Shown here: piece after piece, positions 1-7,567 of the stretch
Position numbering within the stretch: position 1 is the first letter of the stretch
Layout: each line of letters begins with the position of its first letter
Assembly (NCBI GenBank): GCA_910584585.1
Contig: CAJUBP010000012.1
Location: 100,767 to 109,892 of the forward strand
Length of the DNA stretch: 9,126 nucleotides
DNA from: an uncultured Lachnospiraceae bacterium
GTDB lineage: Bacteria > Bacillota > Clostridia > Lachnospirales > Lachnospiraceae
Direction of reading: 5' to 3'
The notes under the pieces: model-generated
Database searches by the model: none
What the model was told of the DNA's origin: nothing
The model's input: the letters and a program-made list of their open reading frames with translations, nothing else
Made by a program: the position numbers and the translations under genes

Positions 1-78
1 CGTATCCCAAAGCTTAGCAGAACCACTCAGAAACATTTGCTTTTGCGCAAAAAAGCGCAGATTGGAGAATCAACCTAA
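1..78 (+). other. Possible 3' end of an upstream reading frame
   Basis: Frame 1 is open from the window edge to a TAA at 76-78 and would encode 25 basic residues ending in AQIGEST. The stop overlaps the ispG ATG by one base (TAATG), a common arrangement for translationally coupled genes. In Clostridia the gene before ispG is often the site-2 protease rseP, but this tail is not hydrophobic and does not resemble an RseP C-terminus, so I do not assign it. The stretch also contains the 12-base perfect palindrome TTTTGCGCAAAA at 41-52, which could equally mean it is intergenic. Confidence 0.25.
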
Positions 79-1145
79 TGAAAGAGAAGATCATTCGCAA
101 AAAAACAAGAGAAGTCCGCATCGGCTCAAAAGCCATCGGCGCCGAACACCCCATCCTGATTCAGTCCATGACCAATACCAGAACTGAAGACATCAAAGGA
201 ACCATTGCGCAGATTCAGAGGCTGACAGACGCAGGCTGTGAGATTATCCGCTGCGCCGTTCCCACCATGGAAGCAGCTGAGGCTCTTACAGAGATTAAAA
301 AAGGAATTACCATTCCCTTAGTGGCTGATATTCACTTTGATTACCGCCTTGCCATTGCGGCCATGGAGCACGGAGCCGATAAAATCCGGATCAACCCGGG
401 CAATATCGGGGCAAAAGAGAAGATTCAGGCGGTGATTGACGCGGCAAAAGAACGGGGCATTCCCATTCGGGTGGGCGTCAACAGCGGTTCTCTGGAAAAA
501 GAGCTGGTGGAAAAATATCACGGCGTCACCGCTGAAGGAATTGTGGAGAGCGCCATGGATAAGGTGCGTATTATTGAAGAGATGGGATACGACAATCTGG
601 TGATCAGCATCAAGTCCTCTGATGTGCTGATGTGCGTAAAAGCCCATGAATTGATTGCGGAACAGACGGATTATCCGCTGCATGTGGGAATTACAGAATC
701 CGGCACCCTTACCAGCGGAAATATTAAGTCTGCCATGGGGCTTGGCATGATACTGGGACAGGGCATCGGGGATACCATCCGTGTGTCGTTGACCGGAGAT
801 CCGCTGGAGGAAATCAAATCGGCAAAAATTATTTTAAGAACTTTGGGCCTTAGGACAGGCGGCATTGAAGTGGTATCCTGCCCTACCTGCGGGAGAACCC
901 AGATTGATTTGATCGGCCTTGCCAACCAGGTGGAAAATATGGTAAGCACAATTCCGCTGGATCTTAAGGTTGCAGTGATGGGCTGCGTGGTAAACGGGCC
1001 GGGAGAAGCCAAGGAGGCGGATATCGGGATTGCCGGCGGAGCCGGGGAAGGGCTGATTATCAAACACGGTGAAATTTATAAAAAAGTAAAAGAAGACGAG
1101 CTGCTGGAAGCTCTCCGGTATGAATTGCTGCATTGGGGTGAATAA
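78..1145 (+). CDS. ispG: 4-hydroxy-3-methylbut-2-en-1-yl diphosphate synthase (IspG/GcpE)
   Basis: IspG catalyses the reductive ring opening of 2-C-methyl-D-erythritol 2,4-cyclodiphosphate to HMBPP, the penultimate step of the MEP isoprenoid pathway, using a [4Fe-4S] cluster in the cytoplasm. The 355-residue product has the usual length of the compact bacterial form. It starts with the family's basic strand and a PILIQSMTNT segment (residues 25-34), continues through a TIM-barrel domain with VADIHFDYR (82-90) and RINPGNIG (104-111), and ends in the cluster domain. Expected cluster ligands are visible: C268 and C271 in CPTCGRTQ, C303 in MGCVVNGPGE, and E310. The ATG at 78 has a GGAG 10 bases upstream. 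The stop lies 2 bases before polC, which indicates co-transcription. Identity is secure from motifs; electron donor is not evident here. Confidence 0.97.
   Translation: MKEKIIRKKTREVRIGSKAIGAEHPILIQSMTNTRTEDIKGTIAQIQRLTDAGCEIIRCAVPTMEAAEALTEIKKGITIPLVADIHFDYRLAIAAMEHGADKIRINPGNIGAKEKIQAVIDAAKERGIPIRVGVNSGSLEKELVEKYHGVTAEGIVESAMDKVRIIEEMGYDNLVISIKSSDVLMCVKAHELIAEQTDYPLHVGITESGTLTSGNIKSAMGLGMILGQGIGDTIRVSLTGDPLEEIKSAKIILRTLGLRTGGIEVVSCPTCGRTQIDLIGLANQVENMVSTIPLDLKVAVMGCVVNGPGEAKEADIGIAGGAGEGLIIKHGEIYKKVKEDELLEALRYELLHWGE
1135..1141 (+). promoter_or_regulatory. polC ribosome binding site inside the ispG 3' end
   Basis: GGGGTGA ends 6 bases before the polC ATG at 1148 and lies within the last codons of ispG. 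With only 2 bases between the ispG stop and the polC start, polC translation is probably coupled to ispG translation. This also supports the chosen polC start. Confidence 0.6.
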
Positions 1146-1147
1146 CT

Positions 1148-4100
1148 ATGGGCAAGCTGTTTTTTGAGGTTTTTCCGGATTTAAAAGTTTCTTCCGGATT
1201 AGAGAATCTGATGACAGAGGTAGAGGTGACCAAGGTTTCTTCCAACCGCAAAAGAGATCATCTTCGGGTGTACCTTTTAAGCAGCCGTCTGATTAATAAG
1301 GGGAATATTTACCGGCTGGAATCGGATATTCGGAAACAGCTTTTTCCCAATCATGACATTTCCATCAAGATTATTGAGAAATTCAGGCTTTCCGGCCAAT
1401 ATAACCCCCGAAAGCTGATGGATGTCTATAAGGACAGCGTGATGGAAGAATTCCGGGCCTACAGCCTGCTGGAATATAATGTGCTGCGCATGGCACAGAT
1501 GGAATTTCCCGAGGAAGACAGAATGCGGCTCACCTTCGAAGATTCGGTTATTGCCAGGCAGAAATCAGAAGAGATGGTACAGATTTTAGAAAAGATTATC
1601 TGTGAACGCTGCGGTTTGGATGTGAAGATTCAGGTGGATTATCAGGAACCGAAAGAGCAGAAGCATAAGAAAAACAGTGACATCCAGATACAGAATGAGA
1701 TACATCATATTATCAGTCAGTCCTCGGTGGGAATGCAAAGAGGCGGGCAGTCGGGAAATTTCAGCGAACCGGGACAGCCGGACGGAGCCCAGGGAACCTG
1801 GAATACAGAACCGGGACAGCCGGACGGAGCCCAGGGAACCTGGAATGCAGAAAACGGCGCGCCCTGGAATCCGGAGGGGGCTGCCATGGCCTGGGGAACA
1901 GGAGAGAATGGTGTTCCCTGGGATCAGAAGAACGGAATCGCGGACGGGATTCACGGAGAGAACGGCATACCCTGGAATCCGGGAGAGACTGCAGCAGGAC
2001 ATTTGTCGGGAGGCTCCCAGTTTCCCGGGAATACGCCAGCGGGGCAGCCCCGGAAGCCAGCCGGCCAAAATGCAGGGCACGGCCAGGGAAGTAAATCGGG
2101 CCAGTCTTACGGAAGCAAAAAAGGAGAATATTCAGGAAAAGGCGCGTCCTATCAGAGACGGGATCGGTCCTATGGGGGCTTTAAAAAATCTGACAATCCG
2201 GATGTGGTATACGGACGCGATTTTGAGGAAGAGTCAATCCCTATTGAACAGATTGCAGGGGAGATGGGCGAAGTGGTTATCCGGGGCAAAGTGCTGAGTC
2301 TGGACACCAGAGAAATCCGCAACGAGAAAACCATTATTATGTTTACCATTACGGATTTTACCGACACTATTATGGTAAAAATGTTTGCCAAAAATGAGAT
2401 TGTGCCGGAAATTACTTCTCATGTAAAGAAAGGGGTTTTCCTGAAAATCAAAGGAATCACCACCATTGATCGGTTTGACGGCGAACTTACCATCGGCTCT
2501 GTCACCGGCATGAAGAAAATCACGGATTTTACCACCACACGGATGGACAGCAGCCCAAAGAAGCGGGTGGAACTTCACTGCCATACCAAAATGAGCGATA
2601 TGGACGGAGTTTCCGAGGTAAAGGATATTATCAAACGGGCCATGAAATGGGGCCACAAGGCCATTGCCATCACCGATCACGGCGATGTGCAGTCTTTTCC
2701 TGACGCCAACCATGCCGTTTCCCCGGAGGATGATTTCAAGGTGATCTACGGGGTGGAGGCCTATCTGGTGGATGATCTCAAGCAGATTATTGAGAATCCC
2801 AGGGGCCAGAATCTGGATGACACTTATGTGGTGTTTGATTTGGAGACCACAGGATTTTCCCCGGTGAATAACCGGATTATTGAGATCGGGGCAGTGAAGG
2901 TGCGCGAAGGGAAAATCACAGAGCGTTTTTCTACCTTTGTCAATCCCCAGGTGCCCATACCATTTAAAATTGAAGAATTGACAAGCATCCGGGACGATAT
3001 GGTGCTGGACGCGCCCCTCATTGAAGACGTGCTGCCCAAATTTCTGGAATTCTGTGACGGAGCCATTATGGTGGCCCACAATGCAGGCTTTGACATGAGT
3101 TTTATCAGCAAAAACTGTGAGCGGCAGGGACTTCCCTGCGACTATACCGTGATTGACACCGTTGCCCTGGCCCGGGTGCTGATGCCCCAGTTAAACCGCT
3201 TTAAGCTGGATACGGTGGCCAAGGCCCTGAAAATTTCCCTGGAAAATCATCACCGGGCCGTGGACGACGCCGCCTGTACAGCAGAAATTTTTGTAAAGTT
3301 TATTGAGATGTTAAAAGAGCGGGGAATTCAGGATTTGGACGGGGCAAATGAACTTGGAAATACTTCGGTGGAAAATATCAGGAAGCTGCCCAGTCATCAT
3401 GCCATCATCCTTGCGGCCAATGATACCGGAAGGATTAATCTCTACCGTCTGGTGTCAGATTCCCACCTGACGTATTTCCACCGGCAGCCCAGAATTCCCA
3501 AAAGCGAATTTATCAGGCACAGAGAGGGATTGCTCATTGGTTCCGCCTGTGAAGCGGGAGAGCTGTATCAGGCGATTTTGCGGGGGAATTCAGAGGAAGA
3601 GATAGCAAGGCTGGCCCGTTTTTATGATTATCTGGAAATTCAGCCCTTGGGTAATAATGAATTTATGCTGCGGGGAGAGGATCCGGCGGTAGCTTCTGAG
3701 GAAGAACTGAAAAATATCAACCGCAGGATTGTACAGCTGGGGGAAGAGTTCCATAAGCCGGTGGTGGCCACCTGCGACGTGCATTTTTTAGATCCGGAGG
3801 ATGAAGTGTACCGGCGGATTATTATGGCGGGAAAAGGCTTTAAGGACGCGGACAACCAGGCGCCTCTGTATCTTCGCACCACAGAGGAAATGCTGGAAGA
3901 ATTCCAATATCTGGGCAGTGAAAAAGCGGAGGAAGTGGTGATTGAAAATCCCGGGAAAATTGCCGATATGTGTGAGAAAATTTCTCCGGTGCGCCCGGAT
4001 AAATGTCCCCCTGTCATTGAGAATTCCGACCAGATGCTCCGGGACATCTGTTACAATAAAGCCCATGAAATATATGGAGAAGAACTTCCGACAGTGGTTC

Positions 4101-5911
4101 ACGAGCGTTTGGAGCGGGAGCTGAATTCCATTATAAGCAACGGCTACGCAGTGATGTATATCATTGCCCAGAAACTGGTGTGGAAATCCAATGAAGACGG
4201 TTACCTGGTGGGATCCCGGGGCTCTGTTGGGTCTTCCTTTGTGGCTACCATGGCGGGAATTACCGAGGTAAATCCCCTGGCCCCCCACTATTACTGCAGC
4301 AATTGCCATTATTGTGATTTTGAGTCGGAAGAAGTCAAATCCTATGCGGACGCCGGCCGGGCTGGATGCGACATGCCGGATAAAAACTGTCCGGTGTGCG
4401 GAGAACCCCTGCGCAAAGAAGGGTTTGACATTCCCTTTGAAACCTTTTTGGGATTTAAGGGAAATAAGGAGCCGGATATTGATTTGAATTTTTCCGGGGA
4501 ATATCAGAGCAAGGCCCATGCCTACTGCGAAGTGATTTTTGGATACGGGCAGACTTACCGGGCCGGAACCATCGGTACGCTGGCTGACAAAACGGCCTTC
4601 GGCTATATCCGGAATTACTATGAAGAGCGGGGAGTCCGGAAACGGAACTGTGAAATTGACCGGATTGTCCAGGGATGCGTGGGAATCCGGCGGACCACCG
4701 GACAGCATCCGGGGGGAATTATCGTGCTTCCCCTGGGAGAGGAAATTCACTCCTTTACCCCCATTCAGCACCCGGCCAATGATATGTCCACAGATATCGT
4801 TACCACCCATTTTGATTATCATTCCATCGACCACAACCTGTTAAAGCTGGACATTCTGGGGCACGACGATCCCACCATGATCCGTATGCTTGAAGATTTA
4901 ACCGGAATTGACGCCCGTGAAATCCCTCTGGACGACAAGGATGTAATGTCATTGTTTCAGAGCACCAAAGCCCTTGGCATTGAGCCGGAGGATATCGGCG
5001 GCTGTAAGCTGGGTTCTCTTGGCATTCCGGAGTTTGGAACAGAATTTGTCATCCAGATGCTCATTGACACCAATCCCCAGTCCTTTTCAGATTTGGTGCG
5101 TATTTCCGGCCTGTCCCACGGAACAGACGTGTGGCTGGGGAATGCCCAGACTTTGATCCAGGAGGGAAAGGCCACCATTTCTACAGCCATCTGTACCCGT
5201 GACGATATTATGACCTATCTGATTGGTATGGGAATTGAAAGTGAGCTGAGCTTCACCATCATGGAAAGCGTCCGAAAGGGCAAAGGCTTAAAGCCGGAAT
5301 GGGAAGAAGTGATGACCGAACATAAGGTGCCGGACTGGTATATCTGGTCCTGCAAGAAGATTAAATATATGTTTCCCAAAGCCCATGCCGCCGCCTATGT
5401 TATGATGGCGTGGCGGATTGCTTACTGCAAAATCTTTTATCCCCTGGCCTATTACGCGGCGTTTTTCAGTATCCGCGCCACCTCCTTCAGCTATGAGCTG
5501 ATGTGCCAGGGCAAAGAAAAGCTGGAATATTTTATGGCGGATTATGAGCGCAGAAAAGACAGCCTGACCAAAAAAGAGCAGGATACAGTAAAGGATATGA
5601 AGATTGTCCAGGAAATGTACGCCAGAGGCTTTGAGTTTGTGCCTATGGACTTGTTTTTTGCAAAGGCTCATGCCTTCCAGATTGTGGAAGGGAAGCTGAT
5701 GCCTGCGTTAGACAGCATTGAAGGATTGGGAGACAAAGCGGCAGAGGCAGTGGTGGAAGCCGCCAAAGACGGGCCGTTCCTGTCCAAAGACGATTTCCGC
5801 CAGCGGACCAAGGTGTCTAAGTCTGTCATTGATTTGATGGGAGACCTGGGAATTTTGGGGGATTTGCCGGAATCCAATCAGCTTTCGCTGTTCGATTTTT
5901 CAGGGATTTAA
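1148..5911 (+). CDS. polC: DNA polymerase III alpha subunit, Gram-positive PolC type
   Basis: PolC is the replicative polymerase with built-in proofreading in Firmicutes. Order: N-terminal domain (about 1-170), low-complexity linker (about 190-350), OB fold (about 365-460), PHP domain split by the exonuclease (HCH at 477-479, TDHGD at 509-513, CDVHF at 876-880), DEDDh exonuclease (D564, E566, D649, H702, D707), then the polymerase core. Polymerase motifs include GSRGSVGSS (1022-1030), a probable zinc site (C1050, C1053, C1081, C1084), catalytic D1110 and D1112 in PDIDLNFSG, TTGQHPGG (1183-1190) and D1235 in LLKLDILG. A beta-clamp binding motif QLSLF lies at 1578-1582. All expected catalytic residues are present, so the enzyme should be active. 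At 1587 residues it is about 150 longer than Bacillus subtilis PolC (1437, from memory); the excess is largely the linker. The gene follows ispG in the same transcript. No convincing terminator follows it. Confidence 0.98.
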   Translation: MGKLFFEVFPDLKVSSGLENLMTEVEVTKVSSNRKRDHLRVYLLSSRLINKGNIYRLESDIRKQLFPNHDISIKIIEKFRLSGQYNPRKLMDVYKDSVMEEFRAYSLLEYNVLRMAQMEFPEEDRMRLTFEDSVIARQKSEEMVQILEKIICERCGLDVKIQVDYQEPKEQKHKKNSDIQIQNEIHHIISQSSVGMQRGGQSGNFSEPGQPDGAQGTWNTEPGQPDGAQGTWNAENGAPWNPEGAAMAWGTGENGVPWDQKNGIADGIHGENGIPWNPGETAAGHLSGGSQFPGNTPAGQPRKPAGQNAGHGQGSKSGQSYGSKKGEYSGKGASYQRRDRSYGGFKKSDNPDVVYGRDFEEESIPIEQIAGEMGEVVIRGKVLSLDTREIRNEKTIIMFTITDFTDTIMVKMFAKNEIVPEITSHVKKGVFLKIKGITTIDRFDGELTIGSVTGMKKITDFTTTRMDSSPKKRVELHCHTKMSDMDGVSEVKDIIKRAMKWGHKAIAITDHGDVQSFPDANHAVSPEDDFKVIYGVEAYLVDDLKQIIENPRGQNLDDTYVVFDLETTGFSPVNNRIIEIGAVKVREGKITERFSTFVNPQVPIPFKIEELTSIRDDMVLDAPLIEDVLPKFLEFCDGAIMVAHNAGFDMSFISKNCERQGLPCDYTVIDTVALARVLMPQLNRFKLDTVAKALKISLENHHRAVDDAACTAEIFVKFIEMLKERGIQDLDGANELGNTSVENIRKLPSHHAIILAANDTGRINLYRLVSDSHLTYFHRQPRIPKSEFIRHREGLLIGSACEAGELYQAILRGNSEEEIARLARFYDYLEIQPLGNNEFMLRGEDPAVASEEELKNINRRIVQLGEEFHKPVVATCDVHFLDPEDEVYRRIIMAGKGFKDADNQAPLYLRTTEEMLEEFQYLGSEKAEEVVIENPGKIADMCEKISPVRPDKCPPVIENSDQMLRDICYNKAHEIYGEELPTVVHERLERELNSIISNGYAVMYIIAQKLVWKSNEDGYLVGSRGSVGSSFVATMAGITEVNPLAPHYYCSNCHYCDFESEEVKSYADAGRAGCDMPDKNCPVCGEPLRKEGFDIPFETFLGFKGNKEPDIDLNFSGEYQSKAHAYCEVIFGYGQTYRAGTIGTLADKTAFGYIRNYYEERGVRKRNCEIDRIVQGCVGIRRTTGQHPGGIIVLPLGEEIHSFTPIQHPANDMSTDIVTTHFDYHSIDHNLLKLDILGHDDPTMIRMLEDLTGIDAREIPLDDKDVMSLFQSTKALGIEPEDIGGCKLGSLGIPEFGTEFVIQMLIDTNPQSFSDLVRISGLSHGTDVWLGNAQTLIQEGKATISTAICTRDDIMTYLIGMGIESELSFTIMESVRKGKGLKPEWEEVMTEHKVPDWYIWSCKKIKYMFPKAHAAAYVMMAWRIAYCKIFYPLAYYAAFFSIRATSFSYELMCQGKEKLEYFMADYERRKDSLTKKEQDTVKDMKIVQEMYARGFEFVPMDLFFAKAHAFQIVEGKLMPALDSIEGLGDKAAEAVVEAAKDGPFLSKDDFRQRTKVSKSVIDLMGDLGILGDLPESNQLSLFDFSGI
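1766..1849 (+). repeat. Two tandem 42-base repeats in the polC linker
   Basis: Two copies (1766-1807 and 1808-1849) each encode EPGQPDGAQGTWN followed by T or A. They differ at one base, aca versus gca in the last codon. Such near-identity implies recent duplication and a likely length polymorphism between strains. The unit is a multiple of three, so copy-number changes keep the reading frame. Confidence 0.93.
1850..2002 (+). repeat. Degenerate 18-residue repeats (ENG-x-PW) in the polC linker
   Basis: The motif ENG[A/V/I]PW[N/D] recurs at PolC residues 235, 253 and 271, spaced exactly 18 residues (54 bases) apart, at 1850, 1904 and 1958. Sequence between the motifs has diverged, unlike the neighbouring 42-base repeats. 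Together they make a Trp-, Gly-, Pro- and Asn-rich linker with no predicted fold, followed by a basic Gly/Ser/Lys-rich stretch to about residue 347. Confidence 0.7.
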
Positions 5912-5991
5912 TTGCAAATATCCTTTCCTGACGCAGGGAATGTGATGAGCAGTTTGAAATTGTTAAAATTTTTGTATAAGATTGAGAATGC

Positions 5992-6020
5992 TTTACATAA
6001 TTTATAGAATCTGCTATGAT
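5992..6020 (+). promoter_or_regulatory. Sigma-A-type promoter with extended -10
   Basis: TTTACA at 5992-5997 and TATGAT at 6015-6020 are separated by 17 bases. TGC immediately before the -10 gives an extended -10 element. Transcription would start near 6027 and read the small gene at 6066 and the SCP2-like gene. It is the best promoter between polC and 6066. Confidence 0.75.
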
Positions 6021-6065
6021 TAGAATACAACAATCGGTACAGAGGAAAGAAAGACAGGTGGTTGC

Positions 6066-6248
6066 ATGACTGAGAAAGAAATGTTAAAAATAACTGTTGA
6101 GGAATTCGATAGAATTCAGGATTATATGATGTCCTGTGAGAAAGATTCCGAAGTGTATAAGAAAATGAAAAAACGCTATGCGGCTTTGAAAGTCATTTTA
6201 ACAGCTTCAGGAATCAATCTTACAGAAATTGATTATATCAAAGAATGA
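6066..6248 (+). CDS. Small conserved-looking protein of unknown function (60 aa)
   Basis: I do not recognise this gene. It encodes 60 mostly helical, charged residues with no signal peptide or membrane segment: MTEKEMLKITVEEFDRIQ at the start, a lysine-rich middle (KKMKKRYAALK, about residues 32-42) and a C-terminus ending DYIKE. It is supported as a gene by a strong promoter upstream, an AGGTGG sequence at 6056-6061 4 bases before the ATG (with AGAGGAAAG further upstream), and by its position just before the SCP2-like gene. The tight spacing suggests the two are co-transcribed. No function can be inferred beyond a probable soluble cytoplasmic helical protein. Confidence 0.7.
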   Translation: MTEKEMLKITVEEFDRIQDYMMSCEKDSEVYKKMKKRYAALKVILTASGINLTEIDYIKE

Positions 6249-6284
6249 TTGTTGTAAATTTTGGAAAGAGAGAGGATGGGAATT

Positions 6285-6617
6285 ATGACGTACGAGGAAT
6301 TTTTTAAAAAGGTGAAAGAGGCGTTCGCGGACGCGGATGTCAGCGGGATCACGGAGCATCTTGCTTATCAGTTCAATGTTACCGGAGAAGCAGAGGGGAT
6401 TTTCTATGTGGAAGTAAAAGAAGGAGAACTGTATGTGGAGCCCTATGACTACCATGACAGAGACGCCATGTTCACCTGCTCCGCCGAAAATCTGATGAAG
6501 ATTGCCAGCGGAAAATTAGACCCGATTCTTGCCGTGACCTTAAAGAAGCTGAAAGTGGAAGGAAACATTGATAAAGCGCTGAAACTGAAGAGCATAATCG
6601 GCGGTAAAAAGAAATAA
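6285..6617 (+). CDS. SCP2 sterol-binding-domain-like small protein
   Basis: The 110-residue product resembles stand-alone SCP2 domains, which form a hydrophobic tunnel for lipids or other apolar ligands. Features: an N-terminal amphipathic helix (MTYEEFFKKVKEAF), a beta-rich middle (YQFNVTGEAEGIFYVEVKEGELYVEP, about residues 28-53), an AMFTCSAENLMKIASGKLDP segment (about 61-80), and the family-typical C-terminal helix LKKLKVEGNIDKALKLKSII. I chose ATG 6285 because it begins the domain and has GAGAGG 9 bases upstream. ATG 6276 or TTG 6261 would add 3 or 8 residues with no homology-like character. It lies 36 bases after the 60-residue gene and probably shares its promoter. The physiological ligand of bacterial single-domain SCP2 proteins is generally unknown. 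Confidence 0.85.
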   Translation: MTYEEFFKKVKEAFADADVSGITEHLAYQFNVTGEAEGIFYVEVKEGELYVEPYDYHDRDAMFTCSAENLMKIASGKLDPILAVTLKKLKVEGNIDKALKLKSIIGGKKK

Positions 6618-6915
6618 GTCACTTCTTTCATAGATTTCATCGAATTAAAAATGAGACTGCCGGAGAATGAAGGTTATAGAATAGATAGCTGTGATACGAA
6701 ATAATCATGCTGTATATTGGCAAAGACCTGCGTTTTCTGGCAGTTTCCATTTTTGGATTTTAGGTCATGCTCTACAGCGAACAATCTATATTTCGATACA
6801 CAGGAAAGGGCTATTCGGCCTTGACCTCTGTGTCCCAATATGAAACGTTCGCTGTAGTACTCCATCCGGCCAGAAATCTGCCGCCCCGAAACCGCCGTCC
6901 GTCCCCATGCAGAAA
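6618..6915. other. Gene-free stretch with palindromic element
   Basis: No reading frame here has a convincing ribosome binding site or recognisable protein. The two genes on either side converge on it (SCP2-like on plus, xpt on minus), yet neither has a canonical hairpin plus T-run terminator in this stretch. The main content is the nested inverted repeat at 6734-6876, described separately. A minus-strand frame at 6674-6925 is open only because it passes through that element. Confidence 0.6.
6734..6876. repeat. Nested imperfect palindrome, possible structured RNA or dispersed repeat
   Basis: The core, 6772-6857, folds as one long hairpin: CTACAGCGAAC (6772-6782) pairs perfectly with GTTCGCTGTAG (6847-6857); ATATT (6788-6792) with AATAT (6837-6841); ACACAG (6798-6803) with CTGTGT (6828-6833); and AAGG+C (6806-6811, G6810 bulged) with GCCTT (6818-6822) around a TATTCG loop. 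An outer arm TTTCTGGC (6734-6741) pairs with GCCAGAAA (6869-6876). The ordered nesting of five arms is unlikely to be chance. It could be a palindromic repeat family, a noncoding RNA, or a bidirectional transcription end for the convergent genes. Lack of a T-run argues against a simple intrinsic terminator. Confidence 0.7.
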
Positions 6916-7488
6916 TCATTCCCAAAATTCGATATAATTTTCCCCCATCTTCCCAATCCGCGCAAGGGCGTACACTTCAATTCCCTGGCCCTTTAATTTC
7001 TCGTGACCTGGCTGAAAAGATTTCTCAATCAGAACGCCCAGTCCCGCAATGGTGGCGTGGGACATGCGTATCAGGCGGATGGCGGCAGTGGCGGCTTCTC
7101 CGTTTGCCAGAAAATCATCCACCAGAAGCACATGATCCTCAGACGTGATATATTTTTTGGAAAGGGTGAGTTCATAATTGGTTTCTTTAGTAAATGAAGT
7201 GACCACTGTCTGATACAGATCCTGATTCAAAATTTTAGAGGGCTGCTTTTTTAATATTACCATAGGCACCTCCAGGGAAAGGGCTGTCATCAATGCCGGA
7301 GAGATGCCGGAACTTTCGATGGTGGCGACTTTGGTGATTCCCCTGTTCCGGAAATGATCGGCGATTTCCCTGCCCATTTCCTGCATTAATGCGGGATCCA
7401 CCTGGTGGTTGATGAAGCTGTCCACTTTTAAAATATGTTCATTTACGGCCGTGCCGTCCTGTCTGATTTTTTCTTCTAATAATTTCAT
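6916..7488 (-). CDS. xpt: Xanthine phosphoribosyltransferase
   Basis: Xpt converts xanthine and PRPP to XMP in purine salvage, in the cytoplasm. The 190-residue product matches the usual length (about 190-194). It shows the family N-terminus LKVDSFINHQVDP (20-32), IESSGISPALM (57-67), and the PRPP-binding loop HVLLVDDFLANGEA (119-132), followed by AGLGVLIEKSFQPG (148-161). The start ATG at 7488 has AGAGGTGA (7496-7503, minus strand) 7 bases upstream and a good promoter at 7539-7567. The gene is divergent from rlmH and appears monocistronic; there is no pbuX permease next to it. The leader is too short for the purine riboswitch that controls xpt in Bacillus. It converges with the SCP2-like gene across the palindromic element. 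Confidence 0.95.
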   Translation of the reverse strand: MKLLEEKIRQDGTAVNEHILKVDSFINHQVDPALMQEMGREIADHFRNRGITKVATIESSGISPALMTALSLEVPMVILKKQPSKILNQDLYQTVVTSFTKETNYELTLSKKYITSEDHVLLVDDFLANGEAATAAIRLIRMSHATIAGLGVLIEKSFQPGHEKLKGQGIEVYALARIGKMGENYIEFWE

Positions 7489-7511
7489 ATATGATTCACC
7501 TCTGAGATTGT

Positions 7512-7540
7512 TTGACTAAAATTTGGCTCACTGCTATTAT
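7512..7540 (+). promoter_or_regulatory. rlmH promoter
   Basis: TTGACT (7512-7517) and TATTAT (7535-7540) are spaced 17 bases apart, with TGC just before the -10 as an extended -10. Transcription would start near 7547, about 40 bases before the rlmH ATG. The -10 shares 7539-7540 with the divergent xpt -10. Confidence 0.7.
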
Positions 7541-7567
7541 TATAAAGGAAAAGGAATCACATTACAA
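7539..7567 (-). promoter_or_regulatory. xpt promoter
   Basis: On the minus strand, TTGTAA (7567-7562) and TATAAT (7544-7539) are spaced 17 bases apart. The -10 matches the consensus perfectly. Its -10 overlaps the -10 of the opposing rlmH promoter by two bases. The expected transcript leader is about 40 bases before the start codon. Confidence 0.75.

Noticed and set aside
1586..2297. Long open frames on both strands overlapping the polC linker (plus 1677-2297, minus 1586-2080).
   Set aside because: They are out of frame with polC and open because the repeat-rich, GC-rich linker lacks stops. Their products are Arg/Pro- or Ser/Gly-rich low-complexity strings with no family resemblance.
2234..4834. 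Long minus-strand frames opposite polC (2234-3079 and 3788-4834).
   Set aside because: They mirror conserved polC codons, have no ribosome binding site that I could see, and the products resemble no protein family.
5924..5941. Small hairpin CCTG-ACG-CAGG after polC as a terminator.
   Set aside because: The stem is only four pairs with a bulge beyond it, and no T-run follows.
6261..6284. TTG start at 6261 (or ATG 6276) for the SCP2-like gene.
   Set aside because: The added residues MERERMGI do not fit the domain start, and the purine-rich GAGAGG is better placed for ATG 6285.
6674..6980. Minus-strand frames of 83 and 64 codons at 6674-6925 and 6786-6980.
   Set aside because: Both run through the palindromic element and overlap the xpt 3' end. 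Their openness is explained by the structured repeat, and no Shine-Dalgarno supports them. If the element is a dispersed repeat, similar spurious proteins may be annotated elsewhere.
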